Source of the DNA: Seminavis robusta
Lineage: Eukaryota; Bacillariophyta; Bacillariophyceae; Naviculales; Naviculaceae
Length of the DNA stretch: 64,000 nt
Reading direction: 5' to 3'
Assembly (NCBI GenBank): GCA_903772945.1
Contig: CAICTM010000317.1
Coordinates: 1 to 64,000 of the forward strand
Shown here: in pieces, positions 53,528 through 63,475 of the stretch
How positions within the stretch are numbered: position 1 is the stretch's first letter
Layout: the number at the start of each line of letters is the position of its first letter
Made by a program: the position numbers and the translations under genes
Notes under the pieces: model-generated
Seen by the model: only the letters and a program-made list of their open reading frames with translations
Told to the model about the DNA's origin: nothing
The model's database searches: none

Positions 53528-54204
53528 GGGTTGCACACAACCCCTTCAAAACTCCTCTTCCAGGTGACTTTGTCGGTCACCCGCGAGAATGGTTGTGGGA
53601 AAATCGAGGAAGCCTTTTGATCATCTCCGTGCCATACCGCAAAGGAGTTCACAAGGCAAACAAAGTGTCCGACTTTGAACCAATTTTGAGTCACCTTGTC
53701 CACCTGCATGAACATGACATGGTGCACGGCGATATCCGCGCATTCAATATGGTCTTCCAAGACGATAATGGGAAGAAGAAAGGATGGCTCATTGATCTTG
53801 ATTTTGGTGGAAAAGCCGAGGAGAAAGAATACCCCGGTGGCTATGTCGGCGGGAGCGACCTTAAGGATGGAGTACGCTTCGGAAAGCCAAATGCACGCAT
53901 TCAAAGTTCCATGATTACTACGCGCTGCGGAAGATCATCGGTGCTTTGTACAACCTCGCGCACATGGATGAAATTTCTCCTGAGAATTTTTACAGACATG
54001 TTCGAGCAAAACGCGCATTGGACGATTATTTCAAGAAGCAAAAACAGCTGCAAAAACCTTTAGAAGCCGTCTCCAGCGGAGGCCCGACAGAAGTTGTGTG
54101 AATTCCTGAAAGAATATGGAGTCACTCCCCTAGAACCCCAAGAACGCTTTCAGGAGGCGCTAGACGAACTTCACCCTCCCCTCAAGGACAAAGAGGATTG
54201 TTAG
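53528..54204 (+). pseudogene. Decayed protein-kinase-like gene
   Basis: One frame reads HLVHLHEHDMVHGDIRAFN followed by GWLIDLDFGGKAEE, which matches a kinase catalytic loop (HxD..N, with Arg/Lys absent before it) and the DFG metal-binding motif. After about 53893 the sense content moves to a second frame (HDYYALRKIIGALYNLAHMD), then returns to the first frame after 54063 (EARQKLCEFLKEYGVTPLE) to a stop at 54202-54204. The content upstream of 53590 is open but starts without an ATG. The ATP-binding lobe is not recognisable. Two frame changes indicate a pseudogene. It may be a fragment of the diatom 'HGDIRxFN' kinase-like family. Confidence 0.6.
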
Positions 54205-54352
54205 ATGAATCCAAGGACACGCCGGCCCATATGTCAATCCCGGTTATCGAATCCCACCAGTTAACACAAAGGCTAACCGCAGCAGTTAACAGAGCAAGCT
54301 GACAATGCATGTTTCTCTCCTCACGTTTTGGCTGGTAGCCCCTCAGATTCCA
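54205..54352. other. Short spacer
   Basis: Nothing recognisable; AGTTAAC motifs near 54258-54291. Confidence 0.4.
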
Positions 54353-54799
54353 GGAGCGTTCCTCAATCGTGCATGACTTTAAATCCGACCCTAATTTAGG
54401 GTCGGTTTGGGGGAATCCGTCCCTAAATATAGGGACGGTTTCGAAACCCGACCCTAAATCGAAACCCGTCCCTAAATTAGGGACGTTTTTTCAGAAACCG
54501 TCCCTATTTTTCAGAAAACGTCCCTATTTTTAGGGTCGGTTTCGAAACCCGACCCTAATATTGGTGCGTTTTCAATGTATTTACCAGGCAGTCCCGTTTA
54601 TATTTAGGGACGGTTTCGAAACCCGACCCTAAATCGAAACCCGTCCCTAAATTAGGGACGTTTTTTCAGAAACCGTCCCTATTTTTCAGAAAACGTCCCT
54701 ATTTTTAGGGTCGGTTTCGAAACCCGACCCTAAAGGGAATCCGACCCTAAATCCGACCCTATTTTAGGGTCGGTTTCATGCACGATTGAGGAACGCTCC
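54353..54799. mobile_element. 447-bp MITE with perfect 24-bp terminal inverted repeats
   Basis: The left TIR 54353-54376 (GGAGCGTTCCTCAATCGTGC...) is the exact reverse complement of 54776-54799. Inside are two identical 128-bp direct copies (54431-54558 and 54606-54733), themselves built from inverted GGGACGG / TTTCGAAACCC / GACCCTAAA words. There is no coding frame. TIRs, small size and fold-back structure define a miniature inverted-repeat element. No target-site duplication is visible at the flanks (ATTCCA / AGCAAA). Confidence 0.85.
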
Positions 54800-55779
54800 A
54801 GCAAATGTCGGGTGCTATCAATATTAGACCATTCTCTATCGTGTGTCTACTAGAACTCTAGTCTCACACGGAAAATTCAGTACGAGAACTTTAAAATCCA
54901 GTACTGGATCCTACATGCCTAACTTGGCGTAATAGGGTCAATATCCTTTGATGAACTCATGTTGACAGAAAAAAATGAAAACGATGGAGTGATTGTACAG
55001 TGATCACAGGTCACCGGTTAACACATCCCTAAGCAGCATTGGCTCGCGTGAAATGTAACCCAGCGAAGTTCCATTGTCAACCCATCGATGCAGCGATGAC
55101 GCACATCAGGCGTCATGAACGCCCACGACGGTTAAGAAGAGCGAGCCGAGCCACCAAACCCGTCGGGATCACTTTTTGTTTTCTGGACGGGTCCGGTCCA
55201 GAAAACTCGGAGTGGCGCACTGTACCTGGTACCAGTACCGTGTACAATACAGCAAAGGCAACGGCTGGAAGACATTTTCAGGGTACATAGAAAATCGTAG
55301 GGCTAAAGATTTAAGGAGAGCTTTGCACAGACACGATAACATTTCTTTTGCTGGCATCTGGCATCATCAGGTACTCGTACATGTACACTGTACCAGGTAC
55401 GGGTACAGATGTGCCGGCTGGATGACAGCTTTCGAGGGGTAGATTAGGTAATCATAGGGTTAAAGATTTACTACAATTTTAGTATTACCACACTACTTGA
55501 CCTCCTAAGCTGTCTTCACCGCTTTTTCTGTCTTCACCGCTAATAGCTAACTACCACATGGTACGATAATTATGCGTACTGATACCAAGCATCAGCCCCT
55601 TGAGGCTTGAAACTGCCCTTACTAAAGAAGTATGGTAGGTACCAGGTCCATGGCGAGCGAAGAACAGCCACAATCAGGACGGGGGCAAGCGCTGGAGAAT
55701 AATGCCTCCTCTAGTAGGCACATCGGGCAAACATAGCTGGTCAAGGGATCAATTGGCTCGCTAGCTGCCTGTAAGTCAG
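54800..55779. other. Intergenic, repeat-rich
   Basis: Contains GGTACCAGTACC-type motifs near 55229-55240 and 55391-55407, and the partial copy (55315-55370) of the block near 52940. No supported gene. Confidence 0.5.
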
Positions 55780-56202
55780 TGCACTACGCTAAAAGCTAGT
55801 GTTAAGATCTTTCGAGAGTTTTGAGTTTGAGAGAATGTAAGTTATGAGAGAGATTAGAAAGCTATGAAAAACTAATCAATGAGAGAGCTTCGACGTGAAG
55901 CTCATTGAGCAGGTCTCCCGCGGGAGGCCTGGAAGTATGATATCGTAAATTGTAGCAGGGAATCTAAGTACTCCACAATCCAATTCCCGAACGCGTGGAA
56001 ACTTCAGCTAGTAGCTGTCTTGTAGCGTGGAAGCTTTCCACACCAGCTAAATATCTAGAGTGATGTTTCATCGACAACCTAGTAGGACTAGCGGTCATGA
56101 GAACCTGTTCTCAAAGACTATTCGCGAGAGACTACGTCACAAGTCGAACTCAAACCCTATCTAAGATCGAGTCGCGAACAAGGCTAAGAGCCGTGTATTG
56201 CA
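55780..56202 (-). mobile_element. Solo LTR, second copy of the 623-1050 LTR
   Basis: It starts TGCACTACGC and ends GTGTATTGCA as in the first copy, at 423 bp. Neither flank carries the internal retroelement sequence seen at 1-622, so it looks like a solo LTR. The flanking pentamers (GTCAG and TCTGG) do not match, so no target duplication remains. Strand is given by analogy to the first copy. Confidence 0.78.
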
Positions 56203-56340
56203 TCTGGTCTCCCACTCAATCTAGCTGGGAGGGCCAAGCCAACGAGTTGATGGGAGTGGGAGTCCTGCACCTTGGGTTAAAAGATTGATTCTTGGAAAAA
56301 ACCTATAAACAGTTTTGTTAAAATTTACAACATGACCAGC

Positions 56341-57342
56341 TGTCTTAAAGTACTTATCAGACGATGACTCTGTCTTAAGACGGCCATTTTATAGAGTATA
56401 AGACCGTCTTAAACATAAGACAGTCATTGTCTTAAATCGGTCATTGTCTTATACGTAAGATGGCGTCAGAAATATTCAGGGGGATGAGAAGATTTTGATC
56501 TTAGTAAATTTAAAATATACATCATCCTCCTGTATAAAAACATTCGTTTGAAGCATAAGACAATGAAATAAATTTAAGACGGTCATCGTCTTAACTTACA
56601 GTGAGACGGTTCGCGGAAGAACTGGAGGCGGTCGCGCGTTTTTGGCTCGTGCTGGCGTCTTTTTACTTTTCGAATTGGCGCGAAGTTGGCTGCAGCGGCA
56701 ACAACAACAATCGATCGATCGATCGATCTTCCACCATGACGATGCTTTGGAGGCCGATACCGAACGAAACGACGCTTCTAAAATACAGGTAAGGTCTCTA
56801 CAATTAGTCTATATTACCACTACCGATGTAGCAACAAGCGCAAGCTTCAAAGGCGGCGTAGTCATCGAGGAATGGTTGTTGTTGTAGTAGCAGGATTTCG
56901 CTCCGCCGCACCCTCCGCGAGGTCAACAACAGGAAGGAGATTGAGCGCCACAGCTGCGGCGTTGCTTAGAAAACACTATGTGGGTGCAACACTGCTGCTC
57001 CGGCCTCCAAACTCGCTCTGATTGCGGCTTCCCTCTACTACTAGAAGCGTCGAACGACGTCGACTCCACTTGACTCGTCCTTTTGCCTCCTTTAACTGGA
57101 CCAGCCCTGATTCGGAGGTCAATCAAAGAGATAAAGTGACCCTTTGAGCTTGTTTTGGCTTGTGGATACTATTAGTTCTTCGATTGTTGCTTCAGGGGTC
57201 ACTTTATTGCTTTGGTTAACTGCCGATTCGTGGCATTAGGGATACACGATTTATGAGCCCCCAGCCTCTACTCGGTGCGCACACCGTCTCTTGACGGCTG
57301 TCTTAAGACAGAGTCATTGTCTTATATTTTAAGATAGATGTC
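56341..57342. mobile_element. Foldback element with AAGAC/GTCTT inverted repeats
   Basis: 56360-56385 (GACGATGACTCTGTCTTAAG...) and the reverse complement of 57296-57321 agree at 24 of 26 positions. Similarity continues outward in TCTTAAA. Many internal GTCTTA and TAAGAC words occur between 56386 and 56600. The centre (56600-57130) is GC-richer, with (GATC)n near 56711-56727 and an open frame (SWLQRQQQQSIDRS) that ends in a GTAAGG donor-like site. That centre may be captured gene sequence. Confidence 0.55.
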
Positions 57343-57458
57343 TGAGTGGGACTCAACTTAGAAGAGTGATTTTCTTTTTTCCAAAAATAGTTTCTTCAAT
57401 TACGTCTGTTTTACCTAGAGGTGCTGAGGATGGCCAGTGGTGCTGTAGGCAGGTACCA

Positions 57459-57825
57459 GGACCGTCCGACGGTTTTCGCTCAGGCTTTAAAAAAACTGCC
57501 ACGACTGGTTCAATTAAGTTCATGTTTTAAGGGCATGTTTATTAAGGGCATGTTAAGGGCATGTTGCGATTTAAGGGCATGTTTTAAGGGCATGTTTATT
57601 AAGGGCATGTTTATTCCTGATAAGGGCATGTTCTATGGTGTTTCAATGAAGGCTTAAGGGTTTGTTGAAGATTTAGGGGCATGTTTTAAGGGCATGTTTA
57701 TTTAAGGGCAAGTTTAAGGGCATGTTGAAGATTTAAGGGCATGTTAAGGGCATGTTTTAAACGGTCCACAGTCGTGGGAATTTCAAGTTTTTTTAAAATC
57801 CTGAGTGAAAACCGTCGGACGGTCC
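57459..57825. mobile_element. MITE with TIRs enclosing a TAAGGGCATGTT minisatellite
   Basis: The left end GGACCGTCCGACGGTTTTCG (57459 on) is matched by the reverse complement of 57800-57825, with one mismatch over 26 bases. Similarity continues into TTTTAAAAAAACT and CACGACTG. The centre (57530-57760) is about a dozen irregular copies of a TTAAGGGCATGT unit. No coding capacity beyond chance frames made by the repeat. Confidence 0.7.
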
Positions 57826-57879
57826 AGGACAATCCGGCAATGGTAATCTGTGACGTTGGTTTTACGATTGAACAGTTCT

Positions 57880-58140
57880 ATAACTTCACATTTAGGCGAC
57901 CGTTTAGGCGACCGTTAAAAATAGGTGATCGTTTAGGCAACCATTGCTGGCATTATACGATTTTAGCAAAGAGTGGGAGACATTTAGGCTACTGCCTGGA
58001 TTTAAGAGACTGATACTAGGTTTTAACGGATTGTTTTCTCGAAGCATTAGGCGATTGTTTAGGCGGTCGTCTAAAAATAGGCGACCGTTTTGGATACTCG
58101 CACCGGTTTTAGGAGACTATTTAGGAGACCGTCTCGCATA
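57880..58140. repeat. Dispersed TTTAGGCGACCG repeat cluster
   Basis: TAGGCGACCGTT appears at 57893-57915 twice and again near 58078-58090. Partly conserved words include TAGGTGATCGTTTAGG, TTAGGCGATTGTTTAGG and TTTAGGAGAC. A remnant of a further repeat family; ends are not clear. Confidence 0.45.
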
Positions 58141-58318
58141 AGTCTCAATTGTCAAAGGTGCAACCATTCAGTCGTGATTCATAATTAGCTTGGGCACTAA
58201 GGCCGCTCTCTACCCAAGCGACTAAAGTAGCGACTAAGCCATATTTCGTAGTTTAGTCGATAGTTTAGTCTCTGAGGGTGGTGTCTACCCAAGCGACTAA
58301 ACGTCCCACGGACTAAAG

Positions 58319-58391
58319 GCTTTAGTCATTATGTTCGCTCACCGACTAACGGGAGGCTGGTTAGTCGGTGAGCGAACATAACGACTAAAGC
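58319..58391. repeat. 31-bp hairpin inside the TIR element
   Basis: Arms 58319-58349 and 58361-58391 are complementary at 30 of 31 positions around an 11-nt loop (CGGGAGGCTGG). The arm sequence includes ATGTTCGCTCACCGACTAA. Confidence 0.85.
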
Positions 58392-58493
58392 TTCTTTAAG
58401 AACTCTTTAAAAAAAGAACAGCACTTTGAAAAAAGAACAGCACCCTCATTGCACAGCCTCACTATCAGAGCATCGCGACAGAGCTGATAGAGT

Positions 58494-58652
58494 AGAGGTG
58501 CAACCGATCGAACGATCGAAGAGGAGTATCGGATCGAACGACCGAAGAGGAGTATCGGCCGATAGTACCGGTAGAGGTGCAAACGATCAAACGATCGAAG
58601 AGGAGTAGTAGAGGTGCAAACGATCGAACGATCGAAGAGGAGTATCGGCCGA
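58494..58652 (+). repeat. Tandem CGATCGAACGATCGAAGAGG units
   Basis: Four or five imperfect units of AACGATCGAAGAGGAGTATC, some extended by GGCCGATA and GTAGAGGTGCAA. Confidence 0.75.
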
Positions 58653-59531
58653 TAACAAATTCCACACTCCTAGCCCCACTATTAGGCCATCGAATCAGTG
58701 CCAATAGAGGAGAGGTGTGAACGATCAAATAAATGCAAAAGATCGAACGATTGAATGATAGTAGAGGTGCATCGCAATGGTGTGTTTTGAGTCTTGTTAT
58801 CTCAAAAAAGTAATCACTTCTTTTAAGTCTTTGTTTGAGTCCTTTAAATCCACCATGCTGATAGAATATTGGTAGCCCACCAAGTGATCACGTTTGTTAA
58901 ATCTTGTTTGAGTCCTTTAAGTCCACTAGTGTTCCGTTTAGTCATTTGTTTAGTGCTGGGTAGACAGGTCCAAATGACTAAAGAACTGACTAAATTGTTT
59001 AGTCCGAGATTTAGTCATCTGCTGGTAGACACCACCATTACTAAAGGATAATGACTAAATCTTGAACTAAACAACCACCTAAAGGTTTCCTTTAGTCGGT
59101 CCCTTAGTCGCTCCGGTAGAGACCGGCCTAATTGCCGGATAGTCCAGGTACGGTACCCGGACGCTGGTTTGAAGTTCAGTCGAGTCTCGCGGGAGTCAAA
59201 GGATCGCGATCTTTTTTTTTAACTTAAAAAATAAGCCAGCGGAGCTGTGTAACCTCGGCAGAAAGGTTTCAGTGTAGAAGCAGATCCCCCTATTAGCTAG
59301 CTACAGGAACATTTTGGAATGGGCAGTCGTGTATAGACAAGATGGTTTGGAATTAAGACAAGATTGGAAATCTCGTTTTGTCCTAATTCTCGATTAGGAC
59401 ACGACATCTTGTCCTATAATTCTCACTAGACAAGATTGGGTGACAAGACTGGTAGATTTAAGACAAGATCACGAAACCAATGACAAGCAGAAACCAATGA
59501 CACCACTCAACAGCAACAATCAAAGGAGACC

Positions 59532-60487
59532 ATGGCCGACATCGAAGACGACTACGACGATGAGAACGACATAGGGCAGCTTGTGGTTCTCACTCCTAGC
59601 GAGATGCTAGAGAGGGTGTTGCTGTTTGCCGATTATTCCATGAAGACTGTCGACCGTTGCAAGGAATCAACCAGCATCGAAAGGTTCTTGTCGCGATATG
59701 GAGCATCTCCAACCGTGCTGTGCGCCATCTTTGAAGATCTCCAACGATCTGAGAATGAAGAATGCCGCGTAGATTCTGGATCAATCGGCTGGATTATTTT
59801 CTCATGTCCATGCAATATCCAACAGAGCATGAGCGCGCTGCAGCGACGGGATTTCATCGTGACACGTGCAGAGACTGGACTTGGTTTTACGTTGAGAGAA
59901 TCCAACAATTGAAGCACGAAAAAATTGTCTGGCCATTGCATTATGCTGCTGATGACATTTGGGCGATTACTGTTGATGGGACCCATTGCTAGATACATGA
60001 GCCGAGCCACCCAGAGTTCTCTCAAGTTTCTGAGTATTATTCCCACAAATACAACAAGGCTGGAATGAACTATGAATTTGGCATTTCTGTGAAAGATAGT
60101 CGGTTGCTTTGGATGAATGGACCATTTCGGGCTGGTGAGCCAGACTTGTCAACCTTTCACGAACGTGGCCTCAGAGATCAGCTTCGGCAACGCAAGCAGA
60201 AAGCAATTGGGGACAGTGGCTATCATGCAGAGGAAGATTTCAATGTCATGAGCACACCCAACAATTGTCACGAGCCAATCGTAAAAAAATTCAAGCGCCG
60301 TGCTCTCAAACGGCACGAGAAGCTGAATGACATGACAAAAGAATTCAAGGTTCTCAGCAGCCGATTCATGCACCCACTCTACCGTTTCACAAGCTGCTTT
60401 GAGGCTGTCACTGTTGTTTGCTGCTACAAGATGGATTTGGGCAGCCCAATCTACCATGTATTGGTGGATGGAATGCAGGATAGCTAG
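59532..60487 (+). pseudogene. DDE_4 / PIF-Harbinger-like transposase, disrupted
   Basis: The start ATGGCCGACATCGAAGAC has a good context (GACCATGG). The first frame runs to about 59785. Sense then continues in another frame: RLDYFLMSMQYPTEHERAA, then AADDIWAITVDGTHC followed by an in-frame TAG at 59989-59991. It resumes as YYSHKYNKAGMNYEFGISV, MNGPFRAGEPDLSTF, AIGDSGYHAEED and RALKRHEKLNDMTKEFK, ending at 60485-60487. This is the order of DDE_4 nucleases: VDGTH gives the first Asp, GDSGY the second, and the RHExxN helix the Glu. At least one frameshift and one nonsense codon make it inactive. Confidence 0.7.
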
Positions 60488-60500
60488 AGCTCTGAGTAAT

Positions 60501-62319
60501 TTAGCATCTAGCTATTTTGTTAGATATCGTCATCCGACTCTCGGTCGTAATCAAAATATTGTTCTTCTTCTTCGTCATCCATCTTTGCTCGGCCTCCATA
60601 TCGCCGTGTGTATCGCCGTATTGATCGGCGAGATCAGCTCGAGCATCATCGTTCAAAGACAAATCGCCAGCTGTTCGCTTTGGTTTGTTTGTCGAGTCAG
60701 CACTCATAAATGCTTTCAGGTCAGTAGCGACATCAATCAGTTCTTGCAGTGCTCCTCCCCCCTTGCTGCCTGCTGCCGCTCGGGCAAGCGATGAGGTGGT
60801 AACTGCCTTGTCTTTTCCAGCTCGCCTCTTCTCCCTTGTTGGAGCTGGTGCCGGAACTGGCACCGGAGCAATCGGAGGAGCTGGTGCTGGAGAGGGCAGC
60901 ACTGGAGGAGATGGTGCTGGTGCTACGATTGGAGGATATGGCGATGGCACAGCTACTGAGGCAACAAAATGAGTAACAAAAACATTTTTCATTAGATCAC
61001 TACACTAAAAGCAAATGGCAAGTTTGCAGCCTGCTTTCTACGGACCTGGAACAGTGTAGCCAAGGCTAGCAAGAATCTTGCTGGCATCACTCATGGTGGC
61101 CTTCTCCTCCGTCTTTCCCTTTTTGCGACTGGTGAGATGATCGCATACAACCAAAAAGACTGCGTAATTGTCTTCTCGGTCCTTCACCTTTGCAAGTTGA
61201 TGGTCAATCTTCACAGTTCCAATCAAAAGCTGAAGCCAATTGTCCTCTCCAGAATCGGAAAAAATAGTCTTGGCATCGAACTCGTGATCATCCGGAAACA
61301 CAAGTCGATAGTATTGGAACTGCTTGATAGCCGGCCCTCCCTTTGGTTGCTTCTTCTTGAGCTTGTCATGACTATGATCCAATGCACCCGCAAGTCCTTT
61401 GGCAGCGTTCGTTGTCGATGCTTCAAATGCATCTCGATGGAACCGCTGATTGTAATCCCAGGCGGGGAGTTTGACCAATATCTCATTGCTGCTCGTAATA
61501 CGCGCCGAATACCAAAAGGTCATCAGATCGTCCAAAATCCAGCAGAGATCCAATAGAAGAACAATAGCGTATCCATAATAGAGATATCCTTTGTGGTCGC
61601 CCACACCCTCAAGCATCTGGCCGAGCTCGTAGACCTGAAGTGGCCCATTATTTGCCGGATTTTCAATATCGACTTGGATTGGAACTAAGAAACAAGCAAA
61701 AGGCAGTGAGGAGAACAACCAAGAACAAACATTATTCCATTTCTCAGCACGTACGAATGCTAGAGTTGCTGTTGCCCAAGTTCAAATTGTCGAGACTGGC
61801 AGCAAGATGTTTTGTTGGGGTAGATTTCTTGATCTTGGCGATCCCTTGCTGCTTTGTTGGTGTTGACTTCGGAGTTTCCTGCGTTTCCTGCTTCTTCTTG
61901 GGTAGTTTGGTGGGCGTCTCGATCACTGCTGGAACAGGCAGTTCGTCGTCTTCATCTTCGTCTTCCTTTGAGCTGATCGAAGAATCGGTTTTCTCGTTCT
62001 TTCTCTTTCTTGGTGGGCATTTCTGGAATTTCTAGCTTCAGCAATACTCTGCTCCGCCACTGATCCTGTGACAACAATTTCCACTTGTTTACCTTGTTGC
62101 TAATCTTGGTACGAAGAGCCGAGGCAACTTCTCCGTACAAAGCTTTGTCGTCCGAGTTGTGCTTGTCGAGAAGCTTTTGCAGCACCTTTGGGCCCTTTAG
62201 CTTGTGAATTCCTCCGTACTTTTGATGCAGATATTATCGACAATGTGATTCTGAGACAGCCCGACAAAGTAATGCCAACCAGTGAGATCTTTACAAGCCG
62301 TCCCGAATATGCTCTTCAT
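60501..62319 (-). pseudogene. Accessory ORF of the transposon, Pro/Ala-rich C-terminus, broken
   Basis: On the minus strand an ATG at 62319 opens SIFGTACKDLTGWHYFVGLS and is soon shifted to HKLKGPKVLQKLLDKH and ALYGEVASALRTKISNKV. A further shift near 61990 leads to an acidic and Lys/Thr-rich region, a donor at 61754 and an acceptor at 61685. The second block is 61684 to about 61060 (VQVDIENPANNGPLQVYEL to ASKILASLGYTV). A possible weak-donor intron leads to a Pro/Ala-rich block from about 60960 (PAPSPPVLPSPAPAPPIAP). I recognise no family. It could be a DNA-binding partner of the transposase, as PIF/Harbinger elements usually need a Myb/SANT protein, but no SANT motif is visible. Confidence 0.4.
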
Positions 62320-62690
62320 GTGTACAAAAACTTCTCGACACGACTTTCAAGCCTTTGAAAGATTGTGAAGCGGCACCTCTCTAGAACCGACAAGGCTGCA
62401 TTCAGCAATTTCCTCACAAACAATGTTGTGCACAAATTCTCTGCTCCCCGGAATGGGATGGATCAGAAGCAAAAAAGAAATTGGAAGAAGACATCGAGCT
62501 TGGCTTACTCGAGACGCTAGAACCCGCGGATCTTTGGTGCCTTCGAGATCAATACGATCCTTACCCCCTGAAAGTGTTTAGAGATCACATCTATTAGCTA
62601 GCCAAAATAAAGAAATATCTGCATACATTGGATATGAAAGGAAAGAAGCGCTTGAAACCAAAGATAAAGAAGAAGAACAAAGCCTCCTAG
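62221..62690 (+). pseudogene. Lineage-specific ORF in the transposon, broken
   Basis: In the plus direction the sequence reads FDADIIDNVILRQPDKVMPT, then (after an in-frame TGA) KRHLSRTDKAAFSNFLTNN. It then shifts frame to WDGSEAKKKLEEDIELGLLE, PADLWCLRDQYDPYPLKVF, and after an in-frame TAG ends LKPKIKKKNKAS. The pattern W..SEA..LLEED...G, P..L...R..Y..YP...F resembles an uncharacterised family I associate with diatoms. Function unknown. It overlaps the 5' end of the minus-strand ORF at 62319. Confidence 0.4.
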
Positions 62691-62935
62691 CTGTCGATAG
62701 ATGGAGTACGGTCATAGTCGTCTTGTAATAGCTACTAGTAGTGTCGTTGAAAATTGGCTTGAAGACTTAGGACAAGATGAAAGATTTAGAGACAGCAACC
62801 TTGTCCTATATGACAAGCCCGGAAGAGCCAATCCGGCTTATAGGACAAGATTTGAAGACAAGATTGAGAATTAGGACAAAACCGTGTTTTCAATCTTGTC
62901 TTATTTCAAAATTAGACAAAATCGGAAGCACGACT

Positions 62936-63475
62936 AACAAGTTACCGCGATTTCCACAGCGTTCCAGTAGCTTAGAAGCAGATACCTCTAGTGCTTAGCT
63001 AGTGCTTAGCTTGTGCTTAGCTAGCTAGAAGTAGATCCCCCCTAGCTAGAAGCAGATTCCCATAGCAAGCTAGAAGCAGATACCCCTAGCTAGCTAGAAT
63101 CCTAGTTATATAGCGTTCGCTGGCTTTAGAGTTTTTCCTGGTAGAAGCAAATCCCCCTAGTAGGATGCATGTAAATAGCTTTAGCTGATTTTTAAAAGCA
63201 CCATCCTAGCTAGGATACCTATTTAGTTTTGCTGACTTGTTTGTATTCTAACCCTACCCTTATACCTGCAGGGACCACCGTAGCAGGAAAAACAATTAAA
63301 GGGGTTGAGGGCTCTGGCAGCAAGACTGCCGAGGTAAAGCTTGACAAAATTCTGTATGCCGAGTTGCGTGCTAGGGTGGGTCAAGAAGAAGACCCCATCG
63401 ACGAAGTAAAGGTTCTTAGATTGTCGCAACTTGATCGACTACTACTAAGAGAAGGAGGAGGAGGAGGAAGAGAGG
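62936..63475. other. CTAGAAGCAGAT repeat cluster and possible 5' exon
   Basis: Irregular copies of CTAGAAGCAGATCCCC and GTGCTTAGCTAG fill 62970-63150; one copy also flanks the transposon on its left (59276-59290). From 63229 a frame with GTTVAGKTIKGVEGSGSKTA and a Gly run is open to 63481, overlapping the next start; it may be an upstream exon or a chance frame. Confidence 0.45.

Larger units (their letters stand above)
58194..59135. mobile_element. About 0.94-kb TIR element built on GACTAAA/TTTAGTC words
   Basis: 58201-58225 (GGCCGCTCTCTACCCAAGCG...) and the reverse complement of 59104-59128 match at 22 of 25 positions, with weaker similarity to 58194 and 59135. The interior has many GACTAAA and TTTAGTC words, a 31-bp hairpin at 58319-58391, a tandem cluster at 58494-58652, and a duplicated TTTGAGTCCTTTAA segment (near 58833 and 58907). 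No gene. Confidence 0.6.
59325..62935 (+). mobile_element. 3.6-kb DNA transposon with long TIRs and decayed DDE_4-type transposase
   Basis: The left end (59325 on) and the reverse complement of the right end (to 62935) both begin AGTCGTG. Over about 100 bases they share AAGACAAGATTG, GTTTTGTCCTAATTCTC and ATCTTGTCCTATAA, so long imperfect TIRs are clear by eye. Inside are a transposase on plus (59532-60487), a multi-exon Pro/Ala-rich ORF on minus (62319-60501), and a third ORF on plus (62221-62690). All three carry stops or frameshifts. The three-base TTA/TWA duplication expected of PIF/Harbinger is not seen. Confidence 0.7.

Noticed and set aside
53344-53904. 186-codon minus-strand open frame
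   Set aside because: The plus strand here carries kinase motifs HGDIRAFN and DFG, so the minus frame is a shadow.
57421-57657. 78-codon plus-strand frame
   Set aside because: Created by in-frame translation of the AAGGGCATGTTT minisatellite.
57459-58652. Possible CRISPR-like array
   Set aside because: Unit length and spacing are irregular, there are no unique spacers, and the genome is eukaryotic.
58465-58728. 87-codon minus-strand frame
   Set aside because: Entirely within the CGATCGAACG tandem repeat; repetitive peptide with no coding signal.
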